Assembly (NCBI GenBank): GCA_964566175.1
Contig: CAZMHU010000014.1
Location: 1 to 44,731 of the forward strand
Reading direction: 5' to 3'
Length of the DNA stretch: 44,731 nt
Origin: SIG589 sp964566175
GTDB taxonomy: Bacteria; Bacillota; Clostridia; Oscillospirales; Acutalibacteraceae
Position numbers and translations under genes: made by a program. The notes beneath the pieces are model-generated. The model was not told the DNA's origin, searched no databases, and saw nothing but the letters and a program-made list of their open reading frames with translations. This document shows positions 16,638 through 24,617 of the stretch, one piece after another; position 1 is the stretch's first letter, and the number at the start of each line of letters is the position of its first letter.

Positions 16638-18062
16638 ATGAAAAGACCTATGATTTTTGCCGGTATGGCATCGTTGCTTATATCGGTTGCGGCGGTAAAC
16701 TGCACGTCGGAAGTTTTGCTTTTCTTGATGTTCTTTATGTTTGTCGCCGCTTTGATTATATTGCTCTTTGGCAAACGCTTTGGATTTTACCGTATACTTC
16801 CCATTGTTTTACTGCTTTCCTTAACATCTGCACATTCTTTTTGTGCCGTGAGTAATGTTGAAAGCGTAAACACTTCCTCGGGAGCGATTGATGTTTGCGG
16901 TATTGTCAGAGATGTTGACTATCACGAGAACAGTGTCGGCTATACCGTAAATTCGGGTGGCGTAGCCTATTATCTTATAAGCACCAAGGGGTTGCAGTGC
17001 GAAATAGGTGACAGGATTTCCGTTACCGCAACTCCAACGCCCGAAGATACCGCACAGAAGACGCAGATTACTGCCTTTGTCAAAACACTTAAACACAAAG
17101 AGAAGACACGTTCGGTTTATTCTCTTTCCAATCGAATACGGAGCGGAATACGGAATGTTATCTTTGATAATACTGATTACAATACCGCATCGGTTCTTCT
17201 CGGACTCACGATAGGCGACAAGGAATATATAAGCGATACGCTTTCGGAAAATATTCGCCGTGCGGGAATAAGCCACGCAATGGTTGTGTCGGGTATGCAC
17301 CTTGCGATAATAGCGGGTGGATTTATAAAACTTTGCGAACGGTTTCGTATGAGCAGACGCGGTATAGGCGTTGTCGGGTTGTTGCTCATAGTACTTATAT
17401 CGGTGGTTACGGGTTTTACACCGTCGGTACTGCGTGCGGGTATTACGTATGTTATTATGCTCTTCGGAATGCTCTTGAACAGAAGACCCGATGCCGTAAA
17501 TTCGCTCTTTGCCGCCGCTACTTTTATTGTACTGACAGACCCGTTTGTCTGTGTAAACATTTCGTTCCAACTTTCCTGTTCCGCAACCTACGGAGTGCTT
17601 GTGCTTGCACCGAAACTGACGGGGATTTTGACACGTCGCCTAAATGAACGCAAAGGTGCAATTTATAATGTAATATCGGTTGCGACCGTTTCGGTGAGTG
17701 CGCTTTTGACAACACTTCCTTTCACCGTGTGGCATTTCGGAACGTTTTCCGCTGTCTGTGTTGCAACGAATATTTTCACCTCATATGCGACAAGTGCGGC
17801 ACTCACCTTTGCGGTAATCGGAACGGTATTTTTCTTTATACCGTTTTTGGGAAAGTTGTTTTTACTCTTATCGGGTCTATTTACGAAATATATTATTTTG
17901 ATTATAAATTCTCTCGGCAGTTTGCAATATGCCGAAATTGCTTTGAACGACGGCAAACTTGCGGCTGTTTTTATGGGTGCCGCAGTGCTGTTGCTCGCTG
18001 TATACTGTTTTTACGAAAAAAAGGAGTTTGATTATGACGGTTATGCCGGAACAGGAACTTAA
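16638..18062 (+). CDS. comEC: ComEC/Rec2-type DNA channel protein without the nuclease domain
   Basis: This 474-residue multi-pass membrane protein matches the DNA-uptake channel ComEC. After two or three N-terminal membrane segments comes an OB-like extracytoplasmic domain (about 75-150) with two cysteines (C87, C121) that could form the known disulphide. The competence domain follows, marked by SHAMVVSGMHLAII and RAGITYVIM, with about seven membrane segments. The metallo-beta-lactamase domain that normally follows, giving 700-800 residues in total, is absent; the protein stops after a short basic tail. Its last 29 bases overlap holA, so the C-terminus is genuine rather than a sequencing break. 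Either the nuclease is a separate protein or this is a reduced ComEC. The start is weakly supported (TTGGAA upstream). Confidence 0.88.
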   Translation: MKRPMIFAGMASLLISVAAVNCTSEVLLFLMFFMFVAALIILLFGKRFGFYRILPIVLLLSLTSAHSFCAVSNVESVNTSSGAIDVCGIVRDVDYHENSVGYTVNSGGVAYYLISTKGLQCEIGDRISVTATPTPEDTAQKTQITAFVKTLKHKEKTRSVYSLSNRIRSGIRNVIFDNTDYNTASVLLGLTIGDKEYISDTLSENIRRAGISHAMVVSGMHLAIIAGGFIKLCERFRMSRRGIGVVGLLLIVLISVVTGFTPSVLRAGITYVIMLFGMLLNRRPDAVNSLFAAATFIVLTDPFVCVNISFQLSCSATYGVLVLAPKLTGILTRRLNERKGAIYNVISVATVSVSALLTTLPFTVWHFGTFSAVCVATNIFTSYATSAALTFAVIGTVFFFIPFLGKLFLLLSGLFTKYIILIINSLGSLQYAEIALNDGKLAAVFMGAAVLLLAVYCFYEKKEFDYDGYAGTGT

Positions 18063-19092
18063 AAAGAATATTGCCGGCGGTGCGTTTTTGTCGGTCTATT
18101 TGCTGTTCGGTAATGACGACGGATTAAAGCGGCTTTACAATTCTGCGATAATCAAAACAATCGTCGGCGAGGACGATTGTTTCAATCTTCAGCGTTTTGC
18201 CGCCGATTGCGATTTGCAGACCGTTTACGATGCGGTAATGCAATATCCCTTTATGAACGAGCGAAAATGTGTTACGGTGTGTGATTATGATTTTGAAAAG
18301 TGCGGCGATACCAATTTTAAGCGCCTTGTTTCGCTGATAGAAGAAATTCCAGACACGTCAACCCTTATTTTGTGGTTTGACACGGTTGAGATTGACGAGA
18401 AAAAATCGAGTCGTTTTAAAACGCTGACTGCGGCGGTTGAAAAGGCGGGCGGAATGGCGGTGCGGCTTGACCACAGAACTCAGACCGACCTTGTGCGAAT
18501 GCTTTGTGCCGCCGCGGCAAAACGCGGATGTAAAATGGAAACTTCAACCGCAAAATATCTGGTTGAGGTCTGCTCTGCCGATTATAATATTTTGAAAAAC
18601 GAAATCGAAAAACTCACGGCGTTTGCCGGTGACGAACTCATAACCTGTGATATGATTGACAGGGTTTGCGTTAAATCGGTTGAAGCATCGGTTTATAATA
18701 TCTCGCGCGAGTTGGTTGCAGGCAATATCGGCAAAAGTCTTAATATGCTTGACGAGTTGCTCTTTTTAAAGGTTAAAGCGCCTGTGATACTTTCTGTTCT
18801 GTCGAACGCATTTATAGAGATGTATATCGGAAAAACGGCGTCGGCGGCGGGAATAAAACCGGCAGATGCGGCGGCGGATTTCGGCTATAAAAATCGCGTG
18901 TTTGTAATAACCCGCGCGGTAGATAATGCAAGACGGCTTGACGAACGTGCGCTCGGGCTTGCACTGAAGGAGTTGCTTTATGCCGATGAAAGACTTAAAA
19001 GTACAGCCGCAAAAGAACGTGTGATACTTGAGGAATTGATGGTAAAATTGGTTTACATAATGTCAAAGGGTGAGTGTATTGATAAGGCTTGA
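18034..19092 (+). CDS. holA: DNA polymerase III delta subunit
   Basis: This 352-residue protein is the clamp-loader wrench subunit that opens the sliding clamp. The N-terminal AAA+-like domain with VYLLFGNDDGLKR, the DTSTLILWFD strand and the central NEIEKL segment are typical, and the helical collar domain ends with RLKSTAAKERVILEELMVKL. Sequence identity in this family is low but the pattern and length are right, and comEC-holA adjacency is widely conserved in Firmicutes. AAGGAG at 18021-18026 fixes the ATG at 18034 inside the comEC coding end. It partners with PolC encoded at 29430. Confidence 0.92.
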   Translation: MTVMPEQELKKNIAGGAFLSVYLLFGNDDGLKRLYNSAIIKTIVGEDDCFNLQRFAADCDLQTVYDAVMQYPFMNERKCVTVCDYDFEKCGDTNFKRLVSLIEEIPDTSTLILWFDTVEIDEKKSSRFKTLTAAVEKAGGMAVRLDHRTQTDLVRMLCAAAAKRGCKMETSTAKYLVEVCSADYNILKNEIEKLTAFAGDELITCDMIDRVCVKSVEASVYNISRELVAGNIGKSLNMLDELLFLKVKAPVILSVLSNAFIEMYIGKTASAAGIKPADAAADFGYKNRVFVITRAVDNARRLDERALGLALKELLYADERLKSTAAKERVILEELMVKLVYIMSKGECIDKA

Positions 19093-19648
19093 CAGCGCGG
19101 TCGTAGTTGAAGGAAAATATGATAAAATACGTTTGTCGAATATTGTCGATGCGCCTATTTTCACAACCGACGGTTTTCGCATTTTCAAGGATAAGGAAAA
19201 ATCTGCAATGCTTTGTGCCGTTGCGAAAAAGAACGGAATAATCGTCCTCACCGACAGCGACAGTGCAGGTCAGATAATACGCAATCATCTTCGCAAAATT
19301 ATAGGCGACGAATATATAACAAATGTATATCTGCCTGAAATACACGGCAAGGAACGCCGAAAGCAAAAGCCGTCTTCCGAGGGACTTTTGGGTGTTGAGG
19401 GTACTGCCGATGACATTATCGTTTCGGCACTTGAACGTTTTTCGGCGAAAAGGCAGAAGAGTGAAAAGAAAATTGAAAAGCGCGATTTTCTTTTTTGGGG
19501 TCTTACGGGTGACGGTAGCAATGAGAAGAGAGAGCACCTTAAAAAAAGGCTTGCGCTGCCGCAGGCACTGTCGGCAAACGGCCTGCTTGAAGTCGTAAAT
19601 TATCTTTACGACTATGACGAGTTTGAAAAAATTGTCGGGGAGATGTGA
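19079..19648 (+). CDS. rnmV: Ribonuclease M5
   Basis: This 189-residue Toprim-domain nuclease does the final 5' and 3' trimming of precursor 5S rRNA in Firmicutes. The Toprim glutamate is in AVVVEGKYD near the start, and the Asp pair is in VLTDSDSAG (about 60-68). The conserved block LPSSEGLLGVEGT-like (here KPSSEGLLGVEGT) follows. A TTG at 19079 was chosen as start because AAAGGGTGAG lies just before it and it gives the normal short N-terminus. A GTG at 19070 would leave no spacing. It overlaps holA by 14 bases. KsgA, its usual neighbour in Bacillus, is not here. Confidence 0.9.
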   Translation: MIRLDSAVVVEGKYDKIRLSNIVDAPIFTTDGFRIFKDKEKSAMLCAVAKKNGIIVLTDSDSAGQIIRNHLRKIIGDEYITNVYLPEIHGKERRKQKPSSEGLLGVEGTADDIIVSALERFSAKRQKSEKKIEKRDFLFWGLTGDGSNEKREHLKKRLALPQALSANGLLEVVNYLYDYDEFEKIVGEM

Positions 19649-19652
19649 AAAA

Positions 19653-20654
19653 ATGGGCGGTAAAAAGGGAAACAAAATACGTCTTTTATACCTTGCGGAT
19701 ATACTGAAAAAATATACCGACGAGGATAACCCGCTTTCTTCGGCCGAACTCATAGAAAAACTTGAAGAAATGGGCGTTTTCGCCGAACGCAAGGCAATAT
19801 ATGACGATATTTCGGTGCTGTGCGAATACGGAATGGATATTATAAAAACACGATATCCGAAGGCGGGATATTATCTTGCAAGTCGTGAATTTGAGGTGCC
19901 GGAGATATATCTTCTTGCCGATGCGGTACAGGCGGCGGGATTTATTTCTCATGGTAAGACAAGGGAACTTGTTAAAAAACTCGAAAATATGCTTTCGCAA
20001 AGTCAGGCAAAGAGCATTAACCGAAGTGTATATATCGACAACCGCAATAAATGCGCGAATGAGGAGATTTTTTACAGCATCGATGCCGCAACGCGTGCCG
20101 TGAGCGAGGGCAAAAAACTTGCCTTTAAATACTGCCGACGTGCGCTTGACGAAGCGGGGAAAATCGTGACAGATGAAAAGGAAATGACGGTCAGTCCTTA
20201 TGCGCTCACGTGGTCGGGAAACCATTATTATCTCGTCTGTAACAACGGAAAATACGACAATCTTATGAACCTGCGTCTTGACCGTATGAAAAAGGTTACG
20301 GTGACAGACGAGTCTTCACGGCATTTTTCGGAAGTCAGCGATTATAAAAATTATTTTGATACAGCCGATTATGCACAAAAGACTTTTAATATGTTCGACG
20401 GTGAGCAAACCGAAGTTACACTGCGTTGCAAGGCGGGATTGCTTGAACAAATTCTCGATCGCTTTACTGATAAAGTTTCGATAACCGATGTGCGTGACGG
20501 TTATTTTACCGTCAGAACTCAGGCACATATAAGCGACGGCTTTGCTGACTGGATTGTCCAGTTCGATGACGGTATAGAGGTTTGTTCTCCGAAAACGCTT
20601 AGTGATATGATATATGACAAGGCACGCAAGATTCTCGAAAATTATGAAAAATAA
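19653..20654 (+). CDS. WYL-domain transcriptional regulator
   Basis: This 333-residue regulator has a helix-turn-helix at residues about 10-60 (with ERKAIYDDISVL as recognition region), a middle linker, and a WYL domain in which VSPYALTWSGNHYYLV and NLRLDRM are recognisable, followed by a WCX C-terminal extension. WYL domains sense nucleic acids or nucleotides in characterised relatives; many respond to DNA damage, others control metabolic genes. The target here is unknown. It begins 4 bases after rnmV with GGGGAG upstream and ends just before the rpsB promoter. Confidence 0.9.
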   Translation: MGGKKGNKIRLLYLADILKKYTDEDNPLSSAELIEKLEEMGVFAERKAIYDDISVLCEYGMDIIKTRYPKAGYYLASREFEVPEIYLLADAVQAAGFISHGKTRELVKKLENMLSQSQAKSINRSVYIDNRNKCANEEIFYSIDAATRAVSEGKKLAFKYCRRALDEAGKIVTDEKEMTVSPYALTWSGNHYYLVCNNGKYDNLMNLRLDRMKKVTVTDESSRHFSEVSDYKNYFDTADYAQKTFNMFDGEQTEVTLRCKAGLLEQILDRFTDKVSITDVRDGYFTVRTQAHISDGFADWIVQFDDGIEVCSPKTLSDMIYDKARKILENYEK

Positions 20655-20657
20655 CAC

Positions 20658-20686
20658 TTGCATTGAGTCATAAGGTATGATATAAT
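20658..20686 (+). promoter_or_regulatory. Sigma-A promoter of rpsB-tsf
   Basis: TTGCAT (20658-20663), a 17-base spacer and a perfect TATAAT (20681-20686) preceded by TGA, an extended -10. This is one of the strongest promoters in the window, as expected for ribosomal protein genes. The start is predicted near 20693. Confidence 0.85.
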
Positions 20687-20692
20687 TTTTAG

Positions 20693-20777
20693 GCTGTCGT
20701 ATTATGCCCGACAGCAAAATATAACACACATTGTGCGGTTTGCGGTAAGGTGCCTTCGGGTAAACCGTATAGCACAG
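20693..20777 (+). promoter_or_regulatory. Structured 5' leader of rpsB
   Basis: The leader of about 113 bases folds into two hairpins. The first is GCTGTCG (20693-20699) with CGACAGC (20709-20715). The second is TTGTGC (20731-20736) with GCACAG (20772-20777), continued inward by GGTTT (20737-20741) with AAACC (20762-20766). It ends just before a strong GGAGG. Ribosomal protein S2 represses its own mRNA in other bacteria, so an S2-binding site is the natural hypothesis. I cannot match it to a named RNA family. Confidence 0.55.
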
Positions 20778-20805
20778 TGGAGGAAAAACCTTGGAGGTAA
20801 TTAAA

Positions 20806-21552
20806 ATGGCAGTAGTATCAATGAAACAGCTGCTTGAGGCCGGTGTTCATTTCGGACATCAGACTCGCCGCTGGAACCCGAAAATGGCAGAGTACATTTT
20901 CACAGAACGTAACGGTATCTATATTATCGATTTGCAGAAGACCGTTAAGAAACTCAACGAAGCATATCTCTTCGCTCGCGACATTTCCGCAGAGGGTAAA
21001 GATATTCTCTTCGTAGGAACAAAGAAGCAGGCTCAGGACTCCGTTAAGGAAGAGGCTATCCACTGCGAAATGCCTTATGTAAATGCACGTTGGCTTGGCG
21101 GTATGCTCACAAACTTCCGCACCATTCGTCGCAGAATCGACCGTCTTGCACAACTTCGTACAATGCGTGACGACGGCACATTTGACCTTCTTCCCAAGAA
21201 AGAGGTTATCAAACTCAACCTTGAGATTGAAAAACTTGAGAAATTCCTCGGCGGAATTGAAAATATGAAGAAACTTCCCGGCGCTATGTTTATAGTTGAT
21301 CCCCGCAAGGAGAGAATTGCCGTTAAGGAAGCAAAGAAACTCGGTATTCCGATCATCGCTATTGTTGATACAAACTGCGATCCGGACGAGATCGACGCTG
21401 TTATCCCCGGTAATGACGATGCTATCCGTGCAGTAAAACTTATTGCCGAGACAATCGCAAACGCCGTTATCGAAGGCAGACAGGGCGAACAGGGCTCTGC
21501 CGCTGAAGAAACCGCTGTTGCAGAGAACGAAGAAGCAGCAGACGCTGAATAA
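20806..21552 (+). CDS. rpsB: 30S ribosomal protein S2
   Basis: This 248-residue protein matches S2: LLEAGVHFGHQTRRWNPKMAEYIF at the start, LGGMLTNFRTI in the middle, and PGAMFIVDPRKE and GIPIIAIVDTNCDPD later. The last 20 or so residues are acidic and alanine-rich. S2 is added late to the small subunit and is needed for S1 or its substitute to bind. ATG 20806 is set by GGAGG 8 bases upstream; an in-frame TTG at 20791 would lie on that site. First gene of the translation operon, with tsf 20 bases downstream. Confidence 0.98.
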   Translation: MAVVSMKQLLEAGVHFGHQTRRWNPKMAEYIFTERNGIYIIDLQKTVKKLNEAYLFARDISAEGKDILFVGTKKQAQDSVKEEAIHCEMPYVNARWLGGMLTNFRTIRRRIDRLAQLRTMRDDGTFDLLPKKEVIKLNLEIEKLEKFLGGIENMKKLPGAMFIVDPRKERIAVKEAKKLGIPIIAIVDTNCDPDEIDAVIPGNDDAIRAVKLIAETIANAVIEGRQGEQGSAAEETAVAENEEAADAE

Positions 21553-21572
21553 TTTTAAAAGGGGAAATTAAA

Positions 21573-22484
21573 ATGGCTTTTACCGCTAAAGACGTACAGG
21601 CTTTGAGAGAAAAGACCGGTTGCGGAATGATGGACTGCAAAAAGGCTCTTACCGAATGCAACGGTGATATGGATGCCGCAGCAGACTACCTCAGAGAAAA
21701 AGGTCTTGCTTCACAGGCCAAAAAGGCAAGCAGAATTGCCGCAGAAGGTGCTGTATGCGCTATATACGAAAACGGCGTAGGCGTTGTTGTAGAACTCAAT
21801 GCCGAGACCGACTTTGTTGCCGGCGGTGAAGAGTTTAAGGCTCTCACCAACCGTGTTGCAAAGGTTGTAGCAAAGGAAAATCCTGCCGATGTTGATGCAC
21901 TTCTCAAGTGCACAGACAACGGACAGACCGTTGAAGAAATGGTACAGGAACTTTTCTTGAAGGTTCGCGAAAACATCAAGGTTCGCCGTTTTGCACGTTA
22001 TGAGGGCGCTGTTACCACATACGTACACGCAGGCGGAAAGATTGGCGTTATGGTTAAGTTTGATACCGATGCCGATGTTAACAATCCGGAGTTTGCCGCA
22101 ATGGGCAAGAACGTTGCAATGCAGATTGCCGCTATGAATCCGGCATATCTTGATGAGGCTTCTGTTCCGGCAGAGGTTCTTGACAAGGAGAAGGAGATCC
22201 TCATTGCTCAGATGAAGGAAGACCCCAAAATGGCTAACAAGCCGGACGCTGTTCTCGGCAAAATCGTTGAGGGCAAGATTGGCAAGTATTACAAAGAAAA
22301 CTGCCTGCTTGACCAGCAGTTCGTTATGGACGGTGAGGTTTCGGTCGGCAAGTATATTGCCAATACCGCAAAGGCTATCGGTGTTGATATAAAGGCTGTC
22401 GGCTTTGTTCGTTTTGAGCGCGGCGAGGGTATTGAAAAGCGTCAGGACAACTTCGCTGATGAAGTTGCAAGTATGATTAAATAA
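21573..22484 (+). CDS. tsf: Elongation factor Ts
   Basis: This 303-residue protein recharges EF-Tu by exchanging GDP for GTP. The N-terminal UBA-like module has VQALREKTGCGMMDCKKAL, and the EF-Tu contact motif ETDFVA follows at about residues 78-83. Two dimerisation-type core repeats make up the rest, with MQIAAMNPAYL typical. Length is normal. Ribosome-binding site AAGGGG. A strong terminator 27 bases after its stop separates it from pyrH, with a broken ABC-transporter gene in between. Confidence 0.98.
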   Translation: MAFTAKDVQALREKTGCGMMDCKKALTECNGDMDAAADYLREKGLASQAKKASRIAAEGAVCAIYENGVGVVVELNAETDFVAGGEEFKALTNRVAKVVAKENPADVDALLKCTDNGQTVEEMVQELFLKVRENIKVRRFARYEGAVTTYVHAGGKIGVMVKFDTDADVNNPEFAAMGKNVAMQIAAMNPAYLDEASVPAEVLDKEKEILIAQMKEDPKMANKPDAVLGKIVEGKIGKYYKENCLLDQQFVMDGEVSVGKYIANTAKAIGVDIKAVGFVRFERGEGIEKRQDNFADEVASMIK

Positions 22485-22510
22485 ATTCATCTTCGCATAA
22501 CGTATAAATT

Positions 22511-22542
22511 AAACGCACGGTTTTAAAGCCGTGCGTTTTTTT
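22511..22542 (+). terminator. Intrinsic terminator of rpsB-tsf
   Basis: AAACGCACGG (22511-22520) and CCGTGCGTTT (22529-22538) form a 10-bp stem, with T continuing to 22542. A second, weaker AT-rich hairpin follows at 22585-22606 (TGCATTTT with AAAATGCA). Confidence 0.92.
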
Positions 22543-22654
22543 GCGCTTGTTTTGCATTATTGGCAAAATTTTAGGCCTTTTAGGTGCATTTTGCCGGTAA
22601 AATGCAATATTTTTAGTTGACATACGCCATACGTTTTTTGTCGAACATATAAGA

Positions 22655-23181
22655 GTGAGGGACACGGCGGTCTTTCAGGATTATCGGATTTTTGCCGCAC
22701 CGCTTGCGAAAATGTTGCGGGCGGTGAATACGGTGATAAAAACGAGAATGCTGTTATTTCAGCGCTCGAGAAAACAACATTCGACAATAAACTTTCCCGT
22801 CTGCCGAACGGAATACAGACACAACTGACACGTGGGTTTAAGGACGACGGAACGGCACTTTCGGGCGGCGAACAGCAAAAGGTTGCAATAGCGAGGGCGT
22901 TTTACAAAGAGGCCGATTTGTTAATTCTCGACGAACCTTTAAGTGTTCTCTACCCCGATGCGGACTATGAACTCAACCGTGCGATAACGCAATATGCCGA
23001 GGACAAAACGGTTATATTCATATCGTACCGACTCTCAACAACACGCCACGCCGATAGAATATATATGTTCGACGGCGGAAGGCTTGCTGAATGCGGAACG
23101 CACGAGGAACTTATAAAGCAAAACGGAAAATATGCCTATATGTTCAATTTGCAGGCGGAAAAATATCGACGACAGGACTGA
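22655..23181 (+). pseudogene. Decayed ABC exporter ATPase domain (5'-truncated, frameshifted)
   Basis: Conceptual translation gives an ABC-exporter nucleotide-binding domain without its start. A Q-loop region (AVFQDYRIFAAPLA) reads in one frame up to about 22708, then ENVAGGEYG continues in the next frame, so one base seems lost. Downstream come LSGGEQQKVAIARA, Walker B LLILDEP and the switch region. The transmembrane domain and Walker A are missing, the D-loop reads SVLYP instead of SALDP, and the switch histidine is Tyr (ISYRLS). No start codon with a ribosome-binding site is present before 22918. It ends with the family's YMFNLQAEKY tail. It is a remnant lying between tsf and pyrH, which are normally adjacent. 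Confidence 0.85.
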
Positions 23182-23189
23182 AAACGGAC

Positions 23190-23221
23190 GGCGGAGATTA
23201 TTTCTTCGCCGCCCGATTTTT
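23190..23221 (+). terminator. Probable terminator after the ABC remnant
   Basis: GGCGG (23190-23194) pairs with CCGCC (23209-23213), with partial pairing inside, followed by a run of five T. It precedes the pyrH promoter by only a few bases. Confidence 0.6.
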
Positions 23222-23223
23222 AA

Positions 23224-23252
23224 TTGACTTTATCGGAAGTATATTGTAGAAT
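23224..23252 (+). promoter_or_regulatory. Sigma-A promoter of pyrH-frr
   Basis: TTGACT (23224-23229), a 17-base spacer and TAGAAT (23247-23252). It gives pyrH its own promoter, needed because the rpsB-tsf transcript ends at 22542. Confidence 0.7.
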
Positions 23253-23288
23253 ATATATAAATAAAATAATATTAAGGGCGTGATTGCT

Positions 23289-23993
23289 TTGAAGCCTGCT
23301 TATAAGCGTGTGCTTTTGAAACTCAGTGGTGAGGTTCTTGCCGGAAAGAATAAAACCGGTTTTGATTTTGACGTGGTTCATACCGTATGCGAAGCTGTAA
23401 AAAAATGTGTTGATATGGGCGTTGAGGTTGGTATTGTTATCGGCGGCGGAAACTTCTGGCGTGGGCGCAGCAGCGGCAATATGGACCGTACACGTGCTGA
23501 CCAAATGGGTATGCTCGCAACGGTTATAAATTCACTTGCACTCTGCGACGAGTTGACACAACTCGGCACACCGGCGCGTGTTATGACTGCCGTTAATATG
23601 CCCGCATTCGCCGACCTTTTCACAAAAAGAGAGGCTGTTAAAAGTCTTGAAAACGGCGAAATTGTGATTTTCGGTTGCGGAACGGGAAGCCCCTATTTCT
23701 CAACCGATACCGCGGCGGCACTGCGTGCGGCTGAGATAGGCGCCGATATAATCTTTAAGGCGACAAATGTTGACGGCGTTTATGACAGCGACCCCAAAAC
23801 AAACCCGAATGCCAAGAAGTATGATTCGCTTGAGTTTATTGATGTTTTGCGTGACGGACTGCACGTTATGGACAGCACGGCTGCATCCCTTTGTATGGAT
23901 AATAAGTTGCCGATTTTGGTTTTCAATCTTAACGATCCGGAAAATATAGTTCGTGCGATAAACGGCGAAAGCATCGGTACAATAGTAAAATAA
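23289..23993 (+). CDS. pyrH: UMP kinase
   Basis: This 234-residue hexameric kinase of the amino-acid-kinase fold makes UDP from UMP. YKRVLLKLSGEVLAG at the start, GGGNFWRGR, and the C-terminal KATNVDGVYDSDPK are diagnostic. TTG 23289 is preferred over GTG 23280 because AAGGG (23274-23278) is 10 bases before the TTG but touches the GTG, and because the N-terminus then matches the family length. frr follows after 16 bases. The enzyme links pyrimidine supply to the translation operon, a conserved arrangement. Confidence 0.96.
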   Translation: MKPAYKRVLLKLSGEVLAGKNKTGFDFDVVHTVCEAVKKCVDMGVEVGIVIGGGNFWRGRSSGNMDRTRADQMGMLATVINSLALCDELTQLGTPARVMTAVNMPAFADLFTKREAVKSLENGEIVIFGCGTGSPYFSTDTAAALRAAEIGADIIFKATNVDGVYDSDPKTNPNAKKYDSLEFIDVLRDGLHVMDSTAASLCMDNKLPILVFNLNDPENIVRAINGESIGTIVK

Positions 23994-24009
23994 ATTAAGG
24001 AGCAATATA

Positions 24010-24564
24010 ATGGATACAATATTACTTACCTGTGAAGAAAAAATGGAAAAATCAATAGCCGCGCTTGAGCGTGACTTCGCAACCGTACGCGCTGGACGTG
24101 CAAACCCATCGGTACTCGACCGTGTAACGGTTGACTACTACGGCGCACCCACCCCGATAAACCAAATGGCGGCTGTTTCGGTTCCCGAACCGCGCCTTTT
24201 GCAAATTCAGCCTTGGGACGCTTCAACACTCAAGGACATTGAAAAGGCTATCAATATGTCGGATATCGGCATTAATCCCAGCAACGACGGCCGCGTTATC
24301 CGCCTTGCGTTCCCGCCGCTCACAGAGGAACGCCGCAGAGAGCTTGCCAAAGACGTTAAGAAAATGGCAGAGGACAGCAAGGTTGCTATCCGTTCTATCC
24401 GCCGCGATTCCATTGAAAAAATTAAGGCACTTCGCAAAAACGGCGATATAACCGAGGATGATCAGGCATCGGGCGAAAAGAAAGTTCAGGATCTTACAGA
24501 CAAGTTCTGCAAGCAGGTTGATGTTCACGCCGAGAAAAAAGAAAAGGAAATAATGGAAATCTAA
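24010..24564 (+). CDS. frr: Ribosome recycling factor
   Basis: This 184-residue tRNA-mimic works with EF-G to split ribosomes after termination. FATVRAGRANPSVLDRVTVDYYG is the family signature, and the C-terminal helix has LAKDVKKMAEDSKVAIRSIRRD. Length is exact for the family. AAGGAG precedes the ATG. A terminator hairpin starts 8 bases after the stop. Confidence 0.98.
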   Translation: MDTILLTCEEKMEKSIAALERDFATVRAGRANPSVLDRVTVDYYGAPTPINQMAAVSVPEPRLLQIQPWDASTLKDIEKAINMSDIGINPSNDGRVIRLAFPPLTEERRRELAKDVKKMAEDSKVAIRSIRRDSIEKIKALRKNGDITEDDQASGEKKVQDLTDKFCKQVDVHAEKKEKEIMEI

Positions 24565-24571
24565 TTAAATT

Positions 24572-24602
24572 CCCACCGGTGTGAGTCATCCGGTGGGTTT
24601 TT
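24572..24602 (+). terminator. Terminator-like hairpin between frr and uppS
   Basis: CCCACCGG (24572-24579) and CCGGTGGG (24590-24597) form a perfect 8-bp stem followed by five T. It ends 15 bases before the uppS start, which leaves space for a ribosome-binding site but no promoter. Confidence 0.85.
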
Positions 24603-24617
24603 GGGAGTAGGAGTTTT

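Noticed and set aside
16821..17570. Long minus-strand open frame opposite comEC (about 250 codons)
   Set aside because: It lies wholly inside a well-supported gene, has no ribosome-binding site or family resemblance, and its composition (Tyr/Arg/Asn-rich) is that of a reversed reading.
21711..22490. Minus-strand open frame opposite tsf (about 259 codons)
   Set aside because: Shadow of EF-Ts; its composition is an antisense artefact and it has no recognisable domain.
22918..23181. Functional 87-residue ABC protein
   Set aside because: It begins in the Walker B motif, has no ribosome-binding site, and the sequence upstream continues the same domain across a frameshift, so it is the tail of a broken gene.
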